Part shown: positions 1-8,431 of the stretch, in pieces | Position numbering within the stretch: the stretch's first letter is position 1 | Layout: every line of letters starts with the position of its first letter | Assembly (NCBI RefSeq): GCF_006715725.1 | Contig: NZ_VFNU01000001.1 | Location: 1,364,001-1,428,000 of the forward strand | Length of the DNA stretch: 64,000 nucleotides | Source: Nocardioides sp. SLBN-35 | GTDB taxonomy: Bacteria; Actinomycetota; Actinomycetes; Propionibacteriales; Nocardioidaceae | Direction: 5' to 3' | Notes under the pieces: generated by a model | The model's input: the letters and a program-made list of their open reading frames with translations, nothing else | Database searches by the model: none | What the model was told of the DNA's origin: nothing | Translations under genes and position numbers: made by a program

Positions 1-104
1 TCGCCGAAGACCACACCCGCGTCGCCGGACTGATCGGTGGCGGCGGGAGCGCCGTCGGTGGGGACCGGGGCCGGGAGGCCCGGCAGGAACGGAGTGATGC
101 TCAT
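1..104 (-). CDS. N-terminus of a probable flagellar hook-length control protein (FliK-like), cut by window edge
   Basis: Only the first 34 codons lie in the window. The ATG at 104-102 overlaps the stop of the preceding hydrolase gene (TGA at 106-104), so it is probably translationally coupled to the flagellar operon. The visible peptide begins [13 protein letters not shown] and is rich in Pro, Ala and Gly. That is common for FliK N-termini but not diagnostic. FliK usually follows the fliF-fliJ block, and this position is the main reason for the call. The conserved C-terminal domain that would prove it lies outside the window. Confidence 0.4.
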   Translation of the reverse strand, partial: MSITPFLPGLPAPVPTDGAPAATDQSGDAGVVFG

Positions 105-1045
105 CAGCTCACCATCGCCATCACGTTGCGGACGTAGTTCTGCGTCTCCTTGTAGGGCGGGATGCCGCCGTAGCGGGAGACGGCGCCGGCTCCGGCGTTG
201 TACGCCGCCAGCGCGAGGTCGGTGCGCCCGAACTTGTCGAGCAGCGAGCGCAGCAGCCGCGCGCCGCCGTCGATCGCCTGCGCGGGGTCGAACGGGTTGG
301 TGACGCCGAGGCCCTTGGCGGTGCCGGGCATCAGCTGCATCAGGCCCTGCGCGCCAGCGGGGCTGACGGCCTTCGCGTCGAAGCCGGACTCCTGCTTCGC
401 GACGGCGGCGATCAGGTTGCCGGGGACGCCCGTGCGGGCCGCGGCGGCGTTGATCAGGTCGGCGTACGGCGTCCCGGAGGCCGCGCGGGTGGCGACCGGT
501 GCCGCGGCCGAGGCGCCGGTGGCACCGCTGCCGGGCTGGATGATCCGGCGGATGACGTCGGGCGTGGACGGGACGTCGACGACGCGGATGTCGAGGCCGG
601 TGCGCGGGGCCTCGATCATCTTGCCGCCGCCGATGTAGATGGCGATGTGGTCGACGCCGTTGTTGCGGCTGGAGTTGTCCCACGCGATCAGGTCGCCGGG
701 CTGGGCCTCGGCCATGCTGGCGACCGGCGTGCCGGCCTTCGCCTGCTGGTTGGACACCCGCGGCAGGTCGTAGCCGAGGTTCTTGTAGACGACCTGGACC
801 AGGCCGGAGCAGTCCATGCCCTTGGTCGGGTCGGTGCCGCCCCAGACGTAGGGGAGGCCGAGGTACTTGCGCGCCTCGGCGACCACGGCGTCCCCGCTCA
901 CGGAGCCGGAGGTGGCCGTGCCGTCGACGCGCGCGGACAGCTCGGTCGCGAAGCCGCCGCCGGTGCTGGTGGTCCGCACGGTCGCGAACTGTGCGAGCCG
1001 GGCCTGGATCTCGCTGATCCGGGCGGTGACGTTGTCGATGCTCAT
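104..1045 (-). CDS. Flagellar-operon peptidoglycan hydrolase: NlpC/P60 plus lytic transglycosylase (SLT) domains
   Basis: A 313-residue protein with two wall-degrading domains. After a short coiled-coil-like N-terminus, residues about 52-160 form an NlpC/P60 endopeptidase domain with catalytic Cys79 (MDCSG) and His133 (DHIAIY). Residues about 193-313 form an SLT domain with the catalytic Glu219 (AKQESGFD) and the AYNAGAG motif. No signal peptide is visible, so export may go through the flagellar apparatus. It lies between fliJ and fliK with ATGA overlaps on both sides. By position it may do the job of FlgJ, opening the thick wall for the rod. Both catalytic domains look intact. The flagellar role is inferred from context. 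Confidence 0.85.
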   Translation of the reverse strand: MSIDNVTARISEIQARLAQFATVRTTSTGGGFATELSARVDGTATSGSVSGDAVVAEARKYLGLPYVWGGTDPTKGMDCSGLVQVVYKNLGYDLPRVSNQQAKAGTPVASMAEAQPGDLIAWDNSSRNNGVDHIAIYIGGGKMIEAPRTGLDIRVVDVPSTPDVIRRIIQPGSGATGASAAAPVATRAASGTPYADLINAAAARTGVPGNLIAAVAKQESGFDAKAVSPAGAQGLMQLMPGTAKGLGVTNPFDPAQAIDGGARLLRSLLDKFGRTDLALAAYNAGAGAVSRYGGIPPYKETQNYVRNVMAMVS

Positions 1046-1482
1046 CGCTCTCCTCGCGCCCAGCGCTGGGCGGCCAGGTCGTCGGCGTCGCGGGCGGCGC
1101 GCCGCTCGGCCTCGGTACGACGGCGCGCGGCCCGGCGCTCGAGGAGGTGCTCGACCGCGGCCAGGCGGGCGCGGTCGCTGCCCCAGCGGGCGCGGGCGTC
1201 GGCGGTGACGACCTCGGCGGTCGCGACCCGGTCGCGGGTCTCGCCGACCAGGATGCCGGCGTGCGCCATGTGGGTGCGGGCGGCGACCAGCGCGGACACC
1301 GTGGTGGTGGCCGGGACCGGCGCGGAGGCGATGGTCGACTCGAGTGAGGCGAGCCGGCCGACGAGGGCGGCCTCCTCGGCGAGGACCCGCTGCAGGCCGA
1401 TCCGGCTGTCGGTCTCGCGGACCTCGCGGACCCGGGCGACGGCGGCGAGACCGCGGTCCTCGCGGTGCACGCGGCGGCTCAT
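1042..1482 (-). CDS. fliJ: Flagellar export chaperone/stalk protein FliJ-like
   Basis: About 146 residues, almost all charged alpha-helix (Arg, Glu and Ala rich), as expected for the coiled-coil FliJ stalk that couples the FliI ATPase to the export gate. The ATG at 1482-1480 overlaps the fliI stop (ATGA). A further upstream in-frame start at 1512 would lie inside fliI and is not preferred. Its stop overlaps the start of the NlpC/SLT gene. FliJ is poorly conserved in sequence, so the call depends mainly on length, helicity and position directly after fliI. Confidence 0.75.
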   Translation of the reverse strand: MSRRVHREDRGLAAVARVREVRETDSRIGLQRVLAEEAALVGRLASLESTIASAPVPATTTVSALVAARTHMAHAGILVGETRDRVATAEVVTADARARWGSDRARLAAVEHLLERRAARRRTEAERRAARDADDLAAQRWARGER

Positions 1483-2783
1483 GGTGCCACCACCGTGGCC
1501 AGCCGGTCCCACGCCTCGGCGCGGGGCGTGACGTCGTCCATGGACTGGCGCAGGAACTCCTCGATCAGGGGCAGCCGGGCCAGCGCCGCGTCGGCGTCGG
1601 CGTCCGCCCCGGCGACGTACGCCCCGATCTCGACGAGCTCGCGGACCGAGCGGTGCGCGGCGAGCATCCGCCGCAGCCGGCCCGCGTCCTGCTGCTGGTC
1701 CGGAGTCGTGACGGCGCGGTGCACGCGGGAGATCGACTCGAGCACGTCGATGGCGGGGAAGTGGCCGGCGGTGGCGAGGTCGCGGGAGAGCACGACGTGG
1801 CCGTCGAGGATCGAGCGGGCGGTGTCGCCGATCGGGTCCTGGAGGTCGTCACCCTCGACCAGGACGGTGTAGATGCCGGTGATCGAGCCGGTCGCCGAGG
1901 TACCGGCCCGCTCGAGGAGGCGTGGCAGCAGGCCGAAGACGCTGGGCGGGTAGCCGCGGGTGGCGGGGGGCTCGCCGGCGGACAGGCCGATCTCGCGCTG
2001 GGCCATGGCGACTCGGGTGAGCGAGTCCATCATGAGGACGACGTCGCGGCCGGCGTCGCGGAACCACTCGGCGATCCGGGTGGCGGTGAACGCAGCGCGC
2101 AGCCGCTCGACGGCGGGGGCGTCGGAGGTCGCGACCACGACGACCGAGCGGGCCAGGCCCTCGGGGCCGAGGTCGCCGTCGATGAACTCGCGGACCTCGC
2201 GGCCGCGCTCGCCGACCAACGCGATCACGTTGACGGCGGCGTCGGTGCCGCGGGCGATCATCGAGAGCAGCGACGACTTGCCGACGCCGGAGCCGGCCAT
2301 GATGCCGATCCGCTGGCCGCGCCCGAGCGGGACCAGGGCGTCGAGGGCGCGGACACCGGTGCCGAGCGGTTCGGTGATCCGCGGCCGGCTCAGGGCATCG
2401 GGGGTGGCGTGCTCGGTCGACACCGTCTCCAGTTCGAGCAGGGGACCGCCGTCGACCGGGCGGCCGAGGCCGTCGACGACCCGACCGAGCAGGGACTCGC
2501 CGACCTGGATCCGCAGCGGGCCGCCGGTCGCGCGGACCAGGTCGCCGGCGCGGACACCGGTCGTCGTACCGAGGGGCAGGCAGATGGCGCTGCCGGGACG
2601 CAGGGCGGCGACCTCGGCGAGCAGCGGGCCGGCTGTCGTACGGACCTCGAGCAGGTCGCCGACGGCGGCGTCGGGCAGGCCGCGCACCTCGAGGTGCAGG
2701 CCGACCAGCTCGGCCACGGTGCCGAGGTGCAGGGGAGCGGCGGCCGCGAGCAGGCGGGCGCGGACGGCGGTGTCGACGCTCAT
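1479..2783 (-). CDS. fliI: Flagellum-specific ATPase FliI
   Basis: A 434-residue F1-beta-like ATPase that energises flagellar type III export at the cytoplasmic face of the basal body. The Walker A motif GSGVGKS is at about residues 164-170, with a Walker B stretch (VVLMMDS) near residue 245 followed by the [13 protein letters not shown] segment typical of FliI/YscN. Length is normal for the family. The ATG at 2783 overlaps the fliH stop by ATGA; longer in-frame extensions upstream run through fliH and are not real. It sits in the order fliG-fliH-fliI-fliJ. Confidence 0.95.
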   Translation of the reverse strand: MSVDTAVRARLLAAAAPLHLGTVAELVGLHLEVRGLPDAAVGDLLEVRTTAGPLLAEVAALRPGSAICLPLGTTTGVRAGDLVRATGGPLRIQVGESLLGRVVDGLGRPVDGGPLLELETVSTEHATPDALSRPRITEPLGTGVRALDALVPLGRGQRIGIMAGSGVGKSSLLSMIARGTDAAVNVIALVGERGREVREFIDGDLGPEGLARSVVVVATSDAPAVERLRAAFTATRIAEWFRDAGRDVVLMMDSLTRVAMAQREIGLSAGEPPATRGYPPSVFGLLPRLLERAGTSATGSITGIYTVLVEGDDLQDPIGDTARSILDGHVVLSRDLATAGHFPAIDVLESISRVHRAVTTPDQQQDAGRLRRMLAAHRSVRELVEIGAYVAGADADADAALARLPLIEEFLRQSMDDVTPRAEAWDRLATVVAP

Positions 2784-3544
2784 GCCAACACCTCGCGGAC
2801 CCGGTCCATCGCCTCGCCGACCCGCAGGTCGACGACGGAGCCGTCGACGCCCTCCACCAGGGCGTCGATCGGGCCGAGCGTGGGGTCGGCGACGACCTCC
2901 AGGCCGCGGCCGGTCAGCTCCTGCGCGGCGGGCGACGTAGCGGTCGACGGGTGCAGCCGGACCCGGCCCACCGGGCCCGGCGGCAGCACCTGCAGCACCC
3001 GGGCGACGACGTCGACCGGCTCCAGGCGGGCGACCTGGCTGCCGACCAGCGTGCTGGTCAGCGACCACGCGAGGTCGGCCGCTTGGTCCTCGACAGCGCG
3101 GGCCAGGTCGTCGAGCAGCCCCCGGACCTGCTCGGCGGCCCGGCCCAGCGCGTCGAGCGCCGCGCGGTGCTCGGCCTCGCGGCGCGCCTCGGCCGCCGCC
3201 TGGACGGCGGCACGCTCGGCCTCCTCGACCGCCGCCTGCTCGGCAGCGGTACGACGGCCCTCGGCCCAGCCGACGGCGTACCCCTGGGCGCGGGCGGCGT
3301 CCCGGGCCTCCGCGGCGATCCCGTCGAGCAGCGACTCGGTGACCCGGTCGCCGAGGACGCTGTCGCTGCCGAGGCGGGTCCAGGTACCGACCCGCAGCTC
3401 GGGCAGCTCCAGCTCGGCGTGGCGCTCAGATTTCGAGACACGCGGTTCCGTCCTCGTCCCTCGGACGGACGCGCCCTCAATCTCTTCGGCCGACGCGCCA
3501 AGCTCGCGAGCTCGCTCGCCGCTGGCCTCAGACGACGAACTCAT
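2780..3544 (-). CDS. fliH: Flagellar assembly protein FliH
   Basis: About 254 residues. The middle (about residues 85-150) is a long Ala/Glu/Arg helix, followed by the C-terminal FliH/YscL domain that binds FliI and regulates its ATPase. The ATG at 3544 overlaps the end of fliG by 17 bases. A start at 3610 would overlap fliG by over 80 bases and is less likely. The first 40 or so residues look unlike the rest: they read through a locally lower-GC segment (about 3425-3530) with a perfect AGCTCGCGAGCT palindrome and resemble an inserted repeat. See findings. Confidence 0.88.
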   Translation of the reverse strand: MSSSSEASGERARELGASAEEIEGASVRGTRTEPRVSKSERHAELELPELRVGTWTRLGSDSVLGDRVTESLLDGIAAEARDAARAQGYAVGWAEGRRTAAEQAAVEEAERAAVQAAAEARREAEHRAALDALGRAAEQVRGLLDDLARAVEDQAADLAWSLTSTLVGSQVARLEPVDVVARVLQVLPPGPVGRVRLHPSTATSPAAQELTGRGLEVVADPTLGPIDALVEGVDGSVVDLRVGEAMDRVREVLA

Positions 3545-4559
3545 CGTCGTTCCCTCGCCGGACCATGATCTGGCCCTGCTCCTCGAGCTGGCGGATGGTG
3601 CGGATGACACCCTGCTGGGCCTCCTCGACCTGGGCCAGCCGGACGGCGCCGAGCAGCTCGACCTCGTCGAGCAGGTTCTCGGCCGCGCGCTCGGACAGGT
3701 TCGCGGTGATCTTGCTGCGGACCGCGTCGCTGACGCCCTTGAGAGCCAGCGCGAGCTCGGCGGTGTCGACCTGGCGCAGCACCTGCTGCACCGAGCGGTC
3801 GTCGAGGCCGGTGATGTCCTCGAACATGAACATCCGGCTCTTGACCTCGTCGGCCAGCGCCGGGTCGAGACCCTCGAGGCCCTCGACGATCTGCCGCTCG
3901 GTCGGCCGGTCGGACCGGTTGATGATGTTGACCAGCGGGTCCACGCCGCCGACTCGCGAGACCTCGGTGGGCTGCAGCATCGAGGAGAGCTTGCGCTCCA
4001 GCACGGCCTCCACGGTGCGCACGATCTCCGGCGAGGTGCGGTCCATGACCGCGATCCGGTGCGCGACCACGGCCTGCTGGTGCGCGGGCAGGCCGCTGAG
4101 CAGCAGGGACGCCTTGTCGGCGGCCATGTGCGCGAGGACCAGCGCGATCACCTGCGGGTGCTCGTCGGCGATGAAGCTGCGCAGCTGAGCGGGATCTGCG
4201 CGGTGCAGGAACTGGAAGGGCATCTGGACGGCGGCCGCGTGCAGCCGCTCCATGATCTCCTTGGCCCGCTCGGGACCCAGCGACTGCTCGAGCAGCTGCT
4301 GGGCGAACCCGAAGCCGCCCTGCGTGACGTGGGCGTGCGCGGTCGCCAGGTTGTGGAACTCCTCGAGCACCTGCGAGGTCTCGCTCGCCGACACCGCGTC
4401 GAGACGGGCGATCTCGCCGGAGATCGCCTCGACCTCGGCGTCGCTGAGGTGGGACATCACCTGCGCCGCGCGCTCCTTGCCCATCTGGATGAGCAGCACC
4501 GCGGCCTTGCGGACGCCCATCGAGACCAGGGTGGGGCCGGACGTGGTCATGAGTGTCAT
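3528..4559 (-). CDS. fliG: Flagellar motor switch protein FliG
   Basis: A 343-residue C-ring protein that binds the MS ring and transmits torque. It begins with the VRKAAVLLIQMGKERAAQVM segment typical of FliG-N. The C-terminal charged helix contains DDRSVQQVLRQVDTAELALALKG, the torque-generating region that faces the stator. The ATG at 4559 overlaps the fliF stop and is preceded by GGAG at suitable spacing; a second in-frame ATG three codons later is possible. Length matches the family. Confidence 0.96.
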   Translation of the reverse strand: MTLMTTSGPTLVSMGVRKAAVLLIQMGKERAAQVMSHLSDAEVEAISGEIARLDAVSASETSQVLEEFHNLATAHAHVTQGGFGFAQQLLEQSLGPERAKEIMERLHAAAVQMPFQFLHRADPAQLRSFIADEHPQVIALVLAHMAADKASLLLSGLPAHQQAVVAHRIAVMDRTSPEIVRTVEAVLERKLSSMLQPTEVSRVGGVDPLVNIINRSDRPTERQIVEGLEGLDPALADEVKSRMFMFEDITGLDDRSVQQVLRQVDTAELALALKGVSDAVRSKITANLSERAAENLLDEVELLGAVRLAQVEEAQQGVIRTIRQLEEQGQIMVRRGNDDEFVV

Positions 4560-6148
4560 GGCCGCGGCTCCACGAGCCAGCCTCGGAGCAGGGCGGCGAC
4601 GTCGTCGGGCTGCCGGTCGACGAGGGCGATGAGCTCGTCGCGCATCGACTCCTCCTCGTCCTTCTCGGACGACTCGAGCGCGGCCAGGGCCGGAGCCTCG
4701 AGCTGGGCGGTGCGGCTGGCCGCGTCGGTGCGCAGCTGCTCGACGAGGTAGGCCCGGGCGTCGTCGCGGACCTTGGCCCGGCGCCGGGCCTGCAACCAGG
4801 CCAGCAGGATCATCAGCAGGATTCCGCCGGCGATCCCGATGTTGCGCAGCAGGCTGTTGCGCCGTGCCGTGGCGTCGGCGGCCTTGGCCGCCTTGAGCTC
4901 GGCAGCGGCGGACTTCTCCGCGCTGCGGTCGAAGGCCATCGTGGTGACGTCGATCGTGTCGCCGCGCTGGGCGTTGATGCCGACCGCGTTGCTGATCAGG
5001 TCCTTGACCACCTGCGGCTGGACGGCCGCGGCGGCGGTCGCGTCGAGGACCGCCCCGATGTGCAGGGTGTTGATCGAGCCCGGCGCCTTCTCGCGGTGCT
5101 CGACGGTCTGGTCGAGCGCGTTGTCGCGGGTCTTCGAGCTGTTCTTGTACGACGAGTCGCCGGTGCCCGTCGTCGTCGGGTCCATCTGCCCGTCGGGGCC
5201 GACCACGCCACCGGCCGGGGCGTTGGCGCCGCTGGCCGGGCCGGCGTACGTCTCGTTGGTCGAGGACTCCGACAGCGGCGGGATGTTCTCCTTGGCGCCG
5301 TACGTCCGGCTGTCGGTGACCGCCTTGTCGAAGTCGAGGTCGGCAGTGACCGTGACCGTGGAGTTGCCGGGACCGAGCACGCGGTCGAGCACGGCCTGGA
5401 TGTCGGTCTGCATCGAGTCCTGGAAGGCCTCGACCTGCTTGGTGCGCGCGGAGGCCGCGCTGACGCCGCCGTCGGCGCTGTCGTCGGTGGTGAGCAGCTT
5501 GCCGCTCGCGTCGGTCAGGGTGACGTTCTTCGGCTCGAGGCCGTCGATGCTGGACGCGACCAGGTGCACGATCGCCTGGACCTGTCCGTCGTCGAGCGAG
5601 GTGCCCGGCTCGGTGTCGATGAGGACCGAGGCGGTCGGCGGGTCCTGCTCGTCGGTGAAGACCTGCTTCTCCGGGATGGCGAGGTGCACGACCGCGGTGT
5701 CGACGCCGTGGATGGCCTCGACGGTCTTGGAGAGCTCACCCTCCATGGCGCGCTTGAAGTTGGTCTGCTCCTGCGACTCCGAGGTCGACAGGCTCTGCTT
5801 GTCGAGCAGGCTGTAGCCGCCGTCGGTGCTCGCCGGGAGGCCCTTGCCGGACAGGGTGATCCGGGTGCTGTACACGTCGGAGCGCGGCACCATGATCGTG
5901 CCGCCGCCACCGGCGATCTTGTACGGCACGCCCTGGGAGTCGAGCTCCTCGATCACGGCGCTCGCGTCGGTGCCGGAGAGGTTGGAGTACAGCGGGGCGT
6001 AGCTGGGGGTCGACACCCAGCGGAACACCATGAAGACGGCGATCAGCAGGGCCGCCGTACCGATGACGGCGACGGCCTTCTGCCCGGCCGTGAAGCCACC
6101 GAAGGTGTCGCGGGCGCGCGTGAGGTAGCGGGTGAGTCGCTGTTGCAT
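4556..6148 (-). CDS. fliF: Flagellar MS-ring protein FliF
   Basis: A 530-residue membrane protein forming the MS ring. One hydrophobic segment is near residues 26-46 (VAVIGTAALLIAVFMVFRWV) and one near residues 440-458 (GIAGGILLMILLAWL), flanking the periplasmic ring-building domains. The cytoplasmic C-terminal tail that binds FliG follows. The ATG at 6148 has a GAGGA ribosome site and starts 7 bases after the fliE stop. Confidence 0.96.
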   Translation of the reverse strand: MQQRLTRYLTRARDTFGGFTAGQKAVAVIGTAALLIAVFMVFRWVSTPSYAPLYSNLSGTDASAVIEELDSQGVPYKIAGGGGTIMVPRSDVYSTRITLSGKGLPASTDGGYSLLDKQSLSTSESQEQTNFKRAMEGELSKTVEAIHGVDTAVVHLAIPEKQVFTDEQDPPTASVLIDTEPGTSLDDGQVQAIVHLVASSIDGLEPKNVTLTDASGKLLTTDDSADGGVSAASARTKQVEAFQDSMQTDIQAVLDRVLGPGNSTVTVTADLDFDKAVTDSRTYGAKENIPPLSESSTNETYAGPASGANAPAGGVVGPDGQMDPTTTGTGDSSYKNSSKTRDNALDQTVEHREKAPGSINTLHIGAVLDATAAAAVQPQVVKDLISNAVGINAQRGDTIDVTTMAFDRSAEKSAAAELKAAKAADATARRNSLLRNIGIAGGILLMILLAWLQARRRAKVRDDARAYLVEQLRTDAASRTAQLEAPALAALESSEKDEEESMRDELIALVDRQPDDVAALLRGWLVEPRP

Positions 6149-6155
6149 CGTGTCC

Positions 6156-6482
6156 TCAGACCTGCATCCGCATGATCTCGTTGAAGGCCTCGACCGCGCG
6201 GTTGCGCAGCGAGACCGTCAGCTGGCTGGCGACCGACGCCTCGCTGGCCGCGATCGTGTAGTCGTGGATGTTCTCGAGCTTGCCGGTGGCGGCCTGGACC
6301 GCCAGGCCGTCGGCCTTGTCGGTCAGGCCCTCGAGCCGGTCGAGGCCGTCGAGGACCAGCGAGCCGAACTCGGTGTCGGGCCCGGTCGAGGGCGCGACCT
6401 TGTCGGCCGTCGTGGGCGCCGCGATCGGGCCGAGCGCGCCGGCGCTCGACACCGAGGGGAACTGCAGGGGAGTGATGTCCAT
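6156..6482 (-). CDS. fliE: Flagellar hook-basal body protein FliE
   Basis: A 108-residue rod/MS-ring junction protein. The C-terminal half holds the typical FliE pattern ([27 protein letters not shown]). The start at 6482 overlaps the flgC stop by ATGA; the longer open frame upstream is read-through of flgC in another frame. Position after flgB-flgC and before fliF is canonical. Confidence 0.95.
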   Translation of the reverse strand: MDITPLQFPSVSSAGALGPIAAPTTADKVAPSTGPDTEFGSLVLDGLDRLEGLTDKADGLAVQAATGKLENIHDYTIAASEASVASQLTVSLRNRAVEAFNEIMRMQV

Positions 6483-6874
6483 CAGCGCGCACCGATCTGG
6501 AGGGCCGCGCCGTAGGTGTCCTGGGCGGTCTTCGTGACCTGCACCGACGCCTGGTAGCCGCGCTGCGCCATCACCAGCTGGCTCATCTGCGCCGCCATGT
6601 CGATGTCGGGGAGCCGGACGTAGCCGTCCTCGTCCGCGAGCGGGTGCCCCGGCGAGTGGACCATCCGGCCCTCGGGGTCGCCCTCGGCGAAGCCCGCGAC
6701 GTCGACCCCGCCGTCGGAGCGCGGGTCGAAGACGACGTACGTCGCCTGGAAGGCGTCCTCGCTGGTCCGCTTGACGGTGTTGGCGTTGGCGATGTTGCCG
6801 GCCAGGGCGTCGAGCCAGACCTGGTGCGCGCCGAGCGCGGTGTTCGCGATCCGCAGCGTGTCGAAGGCCCCCAT
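6482..6874 (-). CDS. flgC: Flagellar proximal rod protein FlgC
   Basis: A 130-residue rod protein. It has the N-terminal rod motif ([23 protein letters not shown], shown here in part) and the C-terminal [17 protein letters not shown] heptad region shared by axial proteins. The ATG at 6874 overlaps the flgB stop (ATGA). Length is normal for FlgC. Confidence 0.96.
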   Translation of the reverse strand: MGAFDTLRIANTALGAHQVWLDALAGNIANANTVKRTSEDAFQATYVVFDPRSDGGVDVAGFAEGDPEGRMVHSPGHPLADEDGYVRLPDIDMAAQMSQLVMAQRGYQASVQVTKTAQDTYGAALQIGAR

Positions 6875-7236
6875 CAGGCCGCACCCCCGGCCATCATGTT
6901 CAGGCGCGAGTCGCGGTCGCTGATCGCCCGGCCCATGATCTGGTACTGGTACTGCGTCTGGATGGCGGCGATCGACTCCTTGCGGAGGTCGACGTTGTTG
7001 TCGTTGGCACCGACCGGGGTGTCTGTGGCCGAGACGGTCGCGGTGAGGTCGCTCGTCGTGGCGCGGCCGTGCTCGATCGCGCTGGTGAGCGCGGACTCGA
7101 ACTCGACGCTGCGGGCACGGAAGCCAGGGGTGTCGACGTTGGCGATGTTGTCGGCGATCACCTGCTGCCGCTGGGACAGCCCGTTGATCGCGGAGTGCAA
7201 CACGAAGCCGACGGCGTCGGACGCTGCGAAGGACAC
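6874..7236 (-). CDS. flgB: Flagellar proximal rod protein FlgB
   Basis: A 120-residue rod protein and the first gene of the large flgB-fliK operon. It contains [18 protein letters not shown], the conserved rod motif. It starts with GTG at 7236, seven bases after an AGGAG ribosome site (7244-7248). A FliA-type promoter candidate (7336-7362) and a GGGAC-type palindrome (7375-7387) lie upstream. Confidence 0.96.
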   Translation of the reverse strand: MSFAASDAVGFVLHSAINGLSQRQQVIADNIANVDTPGFRARSVEFESALTSAIEHGRATTSDLTATVSATDTPVGANDNNVDLRKESIAAIQTQYQYQIMGRAISDRDSRLNMMAGGAA

Positions 7237-7335
7237 GGTCGATCTCCTGGAGATGCACCGGTCCCGTCAGGGGTCGGTGCGAGAAGTCGGTGCCGGTCCG
7301 TCGGCGAGGGTGAGCAATCCGTCGCTCACCGTGCC

Positions 7336-7362
7336 TGATCGGTGCGGCTCGCTCCGACCTGA
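7336..7362 (-). promoter_or_regulatory. Candidate FliA (sigma-28 type) promoter of the flgB operon
   Basis: On the minus strand TCAGGTCG (7362-7355) is followed after exactly 11 bases by ACCGATCA (7343-7336). This is a weaker version of the TCAGGTCC-N11-GCCGATGG motif found upstream of seven other motility transcription units here. The predicted start near 7328 gives a leader of about 90 bases to the flgB GTG. The -10 half matches at only five of eight positions, so this is the least certain member. Confidence 0.45.
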
Positions 7363-7374
7363 GTCCCCGGGGCT

Positions 7375-7387
7375 GGGACTAGGTCCT
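7375..7387. promoter_or_regulatory. GGGAC-type palindrome (possible DevR-like regulator box) upstream of flgB
   Basis: GGGACTAGGTCCT lies just upstream of the candidate flgB promoter, about 53 bases before its predicted start point. The 25 bases from 7375 match the 25 bases from 25308 upstream of cheA at 21 positions. A nested AGTCCC at 7362-7367 pairs with the GGGACT half. The DevR/DosR box core is GGGAC..GTCCC, and a DevR-like regulator is encoded at 30370-31086. Confidence 0.45.
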
Positions 7388-7389
7388 GA

Positions 7390-8316
7390 CTATCTCGACC
7401 GATCGACCTGTCGCACGCGGGCCGGCCACCGCCGGCCGCCGCCGTCGCGGACCATCAGGTCGGACACCCGCAGCCGGCCGAGGACCTTCAAGCCGAGCCT
7501 CCGCCTGATCCGGAAGTCGGCGACGTAGAGGCGGTAGACCATCCGCAGCACCACCCGGTTGCCCAGCCGGTCGGCCCAGCGCAGTGCGGTCAGGGCGCGC
7601 TCGAACCTCCTCTGGTCCCGGGGCGTCCACGACCAGCCCATGAGCTCGCGGAAGTACGGCGGCAGGTTGCCGCGCGTCATGAAGTGGTACGCCGGCCCGA
7701 AGGCCTGCGAGAGGAGCCGTCCCGGCAGCCCCCAGGCCTCGCCCAGGAACCCGAGGTCGGCCAGCGACTCGAAGTCGCGGCGTACCTCGTCGGAGATCGC
7801 CATCCGCGGCAGCATGCTCGCCCAGTAGTCCTCGAAGGCCGCCCAGTCCGCCGGCCAGCGCTCCGGGCGGACGTTGACGCCGGTGGCCAGGGGAGCGGCT
7901 GCCCGGACGAGGGTGTCCAGCTCGGTGCGGCTGAGGTCGCCGTACAGCAGGACGTGCTGGTCGACGAAGAACCGGAACAGGCAGGCCGCCACCCACAGCT
8001 GCAGGTCGGCGGCGTTGGCGTTGTAGGCGACCGGGCTGTGCTCGCCGGAGCGCACGTGCCGGTGCACCTGCGCGACCGCCGCCCGCATGGCGGCGCGGTC
8101 CTCGTCGTTGCCCGCCACCGCGAGGGCGAGGTACTGACCCGTCGTCCGTGCCCGCTTGACCGGGTAGCGCCGCGGGCTCCCCGACACCACCCGGCTCTCG
8201 CTCACGCCTTCGCCCACCGGCGGCAGCGCCAGCTGCTGGATGATGTTGGCGACCCCGCTCGTCGTACCGAGGCTGGAGACGGTGCCGAGCAGCGTCGTGG
8301 GAGCGGTTCGGGGCAC
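7390..8316 (-). CDS. MpaB-like oxygenase family protein (DUF2236)
   Basis: About 308 residues of the DUF2236/MpaB family, haem-dependent oxygenase-like proteins related to latex-clearing protein Lcp. The family pattern is seen in AYNANAADLQLWVAACLFR and in the FEDYWASMLPRM and GLPGRLLSQAFG segments. The GTG at 8316 is chosen because GAGGA lies just upstream; a TTG at 8340 in the same frame has no ribosome site. No signal peptide is visible. It sits alone between the flagellar and exported-protein genes. The substrate cannot be told from sequence. Confidence 0.75.
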   Translation of the reverse strand: MPRTAPTTLLGTVSSLGTTSGVANIIQQLALPPVGEGVSESRVVSGSPRRYPVKRARTTGQYLALAVAGNDEDRAAMRAAVAQVHRHVRSGEHSPVAYNANAADLQLWVAACLFRFFVDQHVLLYGDLSRTELDTLVRAAAPLATGVNVRPERWPADWAAFEDYWASMLPRMAISDEVRRDFESLADLGFLGEAWGLPGRLLSQAFGPAYHFMTRGNLPPYFRELMGWSWTPRDQRRFERALTALRWADRLGNRVVLRMVYRLYVADFRIRRRLGLKVLGRLRVSDLMVRDGGGRRWPARVRQVDRSR

Positions 8317-8384
8317 GGCGGGTCCTCGAGTATCTGTCAACAGTTGTGTTCAGATGGGTCGGACGCAAGGTAGTCCCATGCAAA

Positions 8385-8415
8385 GGGCCGGGTCAAGACG
8401 TTCTCGACCCGGCCC
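8385..8415 (-). terminator. Hairpin after the exported Ig-like protein gene
   Basis: GGGCCGGGTC (8385-8394) and GACCCGGCCC (8406-8415) form a perfect 10-bp stem with an 11-base loop, 17 bases past the stop of the minus-strand gene ending at 8432. Its position fits a transcription terminator for that gene. Confidence 0.7.
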
Positions 8416-8431
8416 GACGCTCTCGTGCGGA

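Noticed and set aside
1344-4751. A 1135-codon open frame on the plus strand across the flagellar operon
   Set aside because: It is a shadow of fliF-fliJ on the other strand. The translation is low-complexity Arg/Gly/Asp with no domain, while the minus strand encodes five recognisable flagellar proteins.
8317-8340. TTG start at 8340 for the MpaB-like protein
   Set aside because: No ribosome site precedes it, while the GTG at 8316 has GAGGA at normal spacing.
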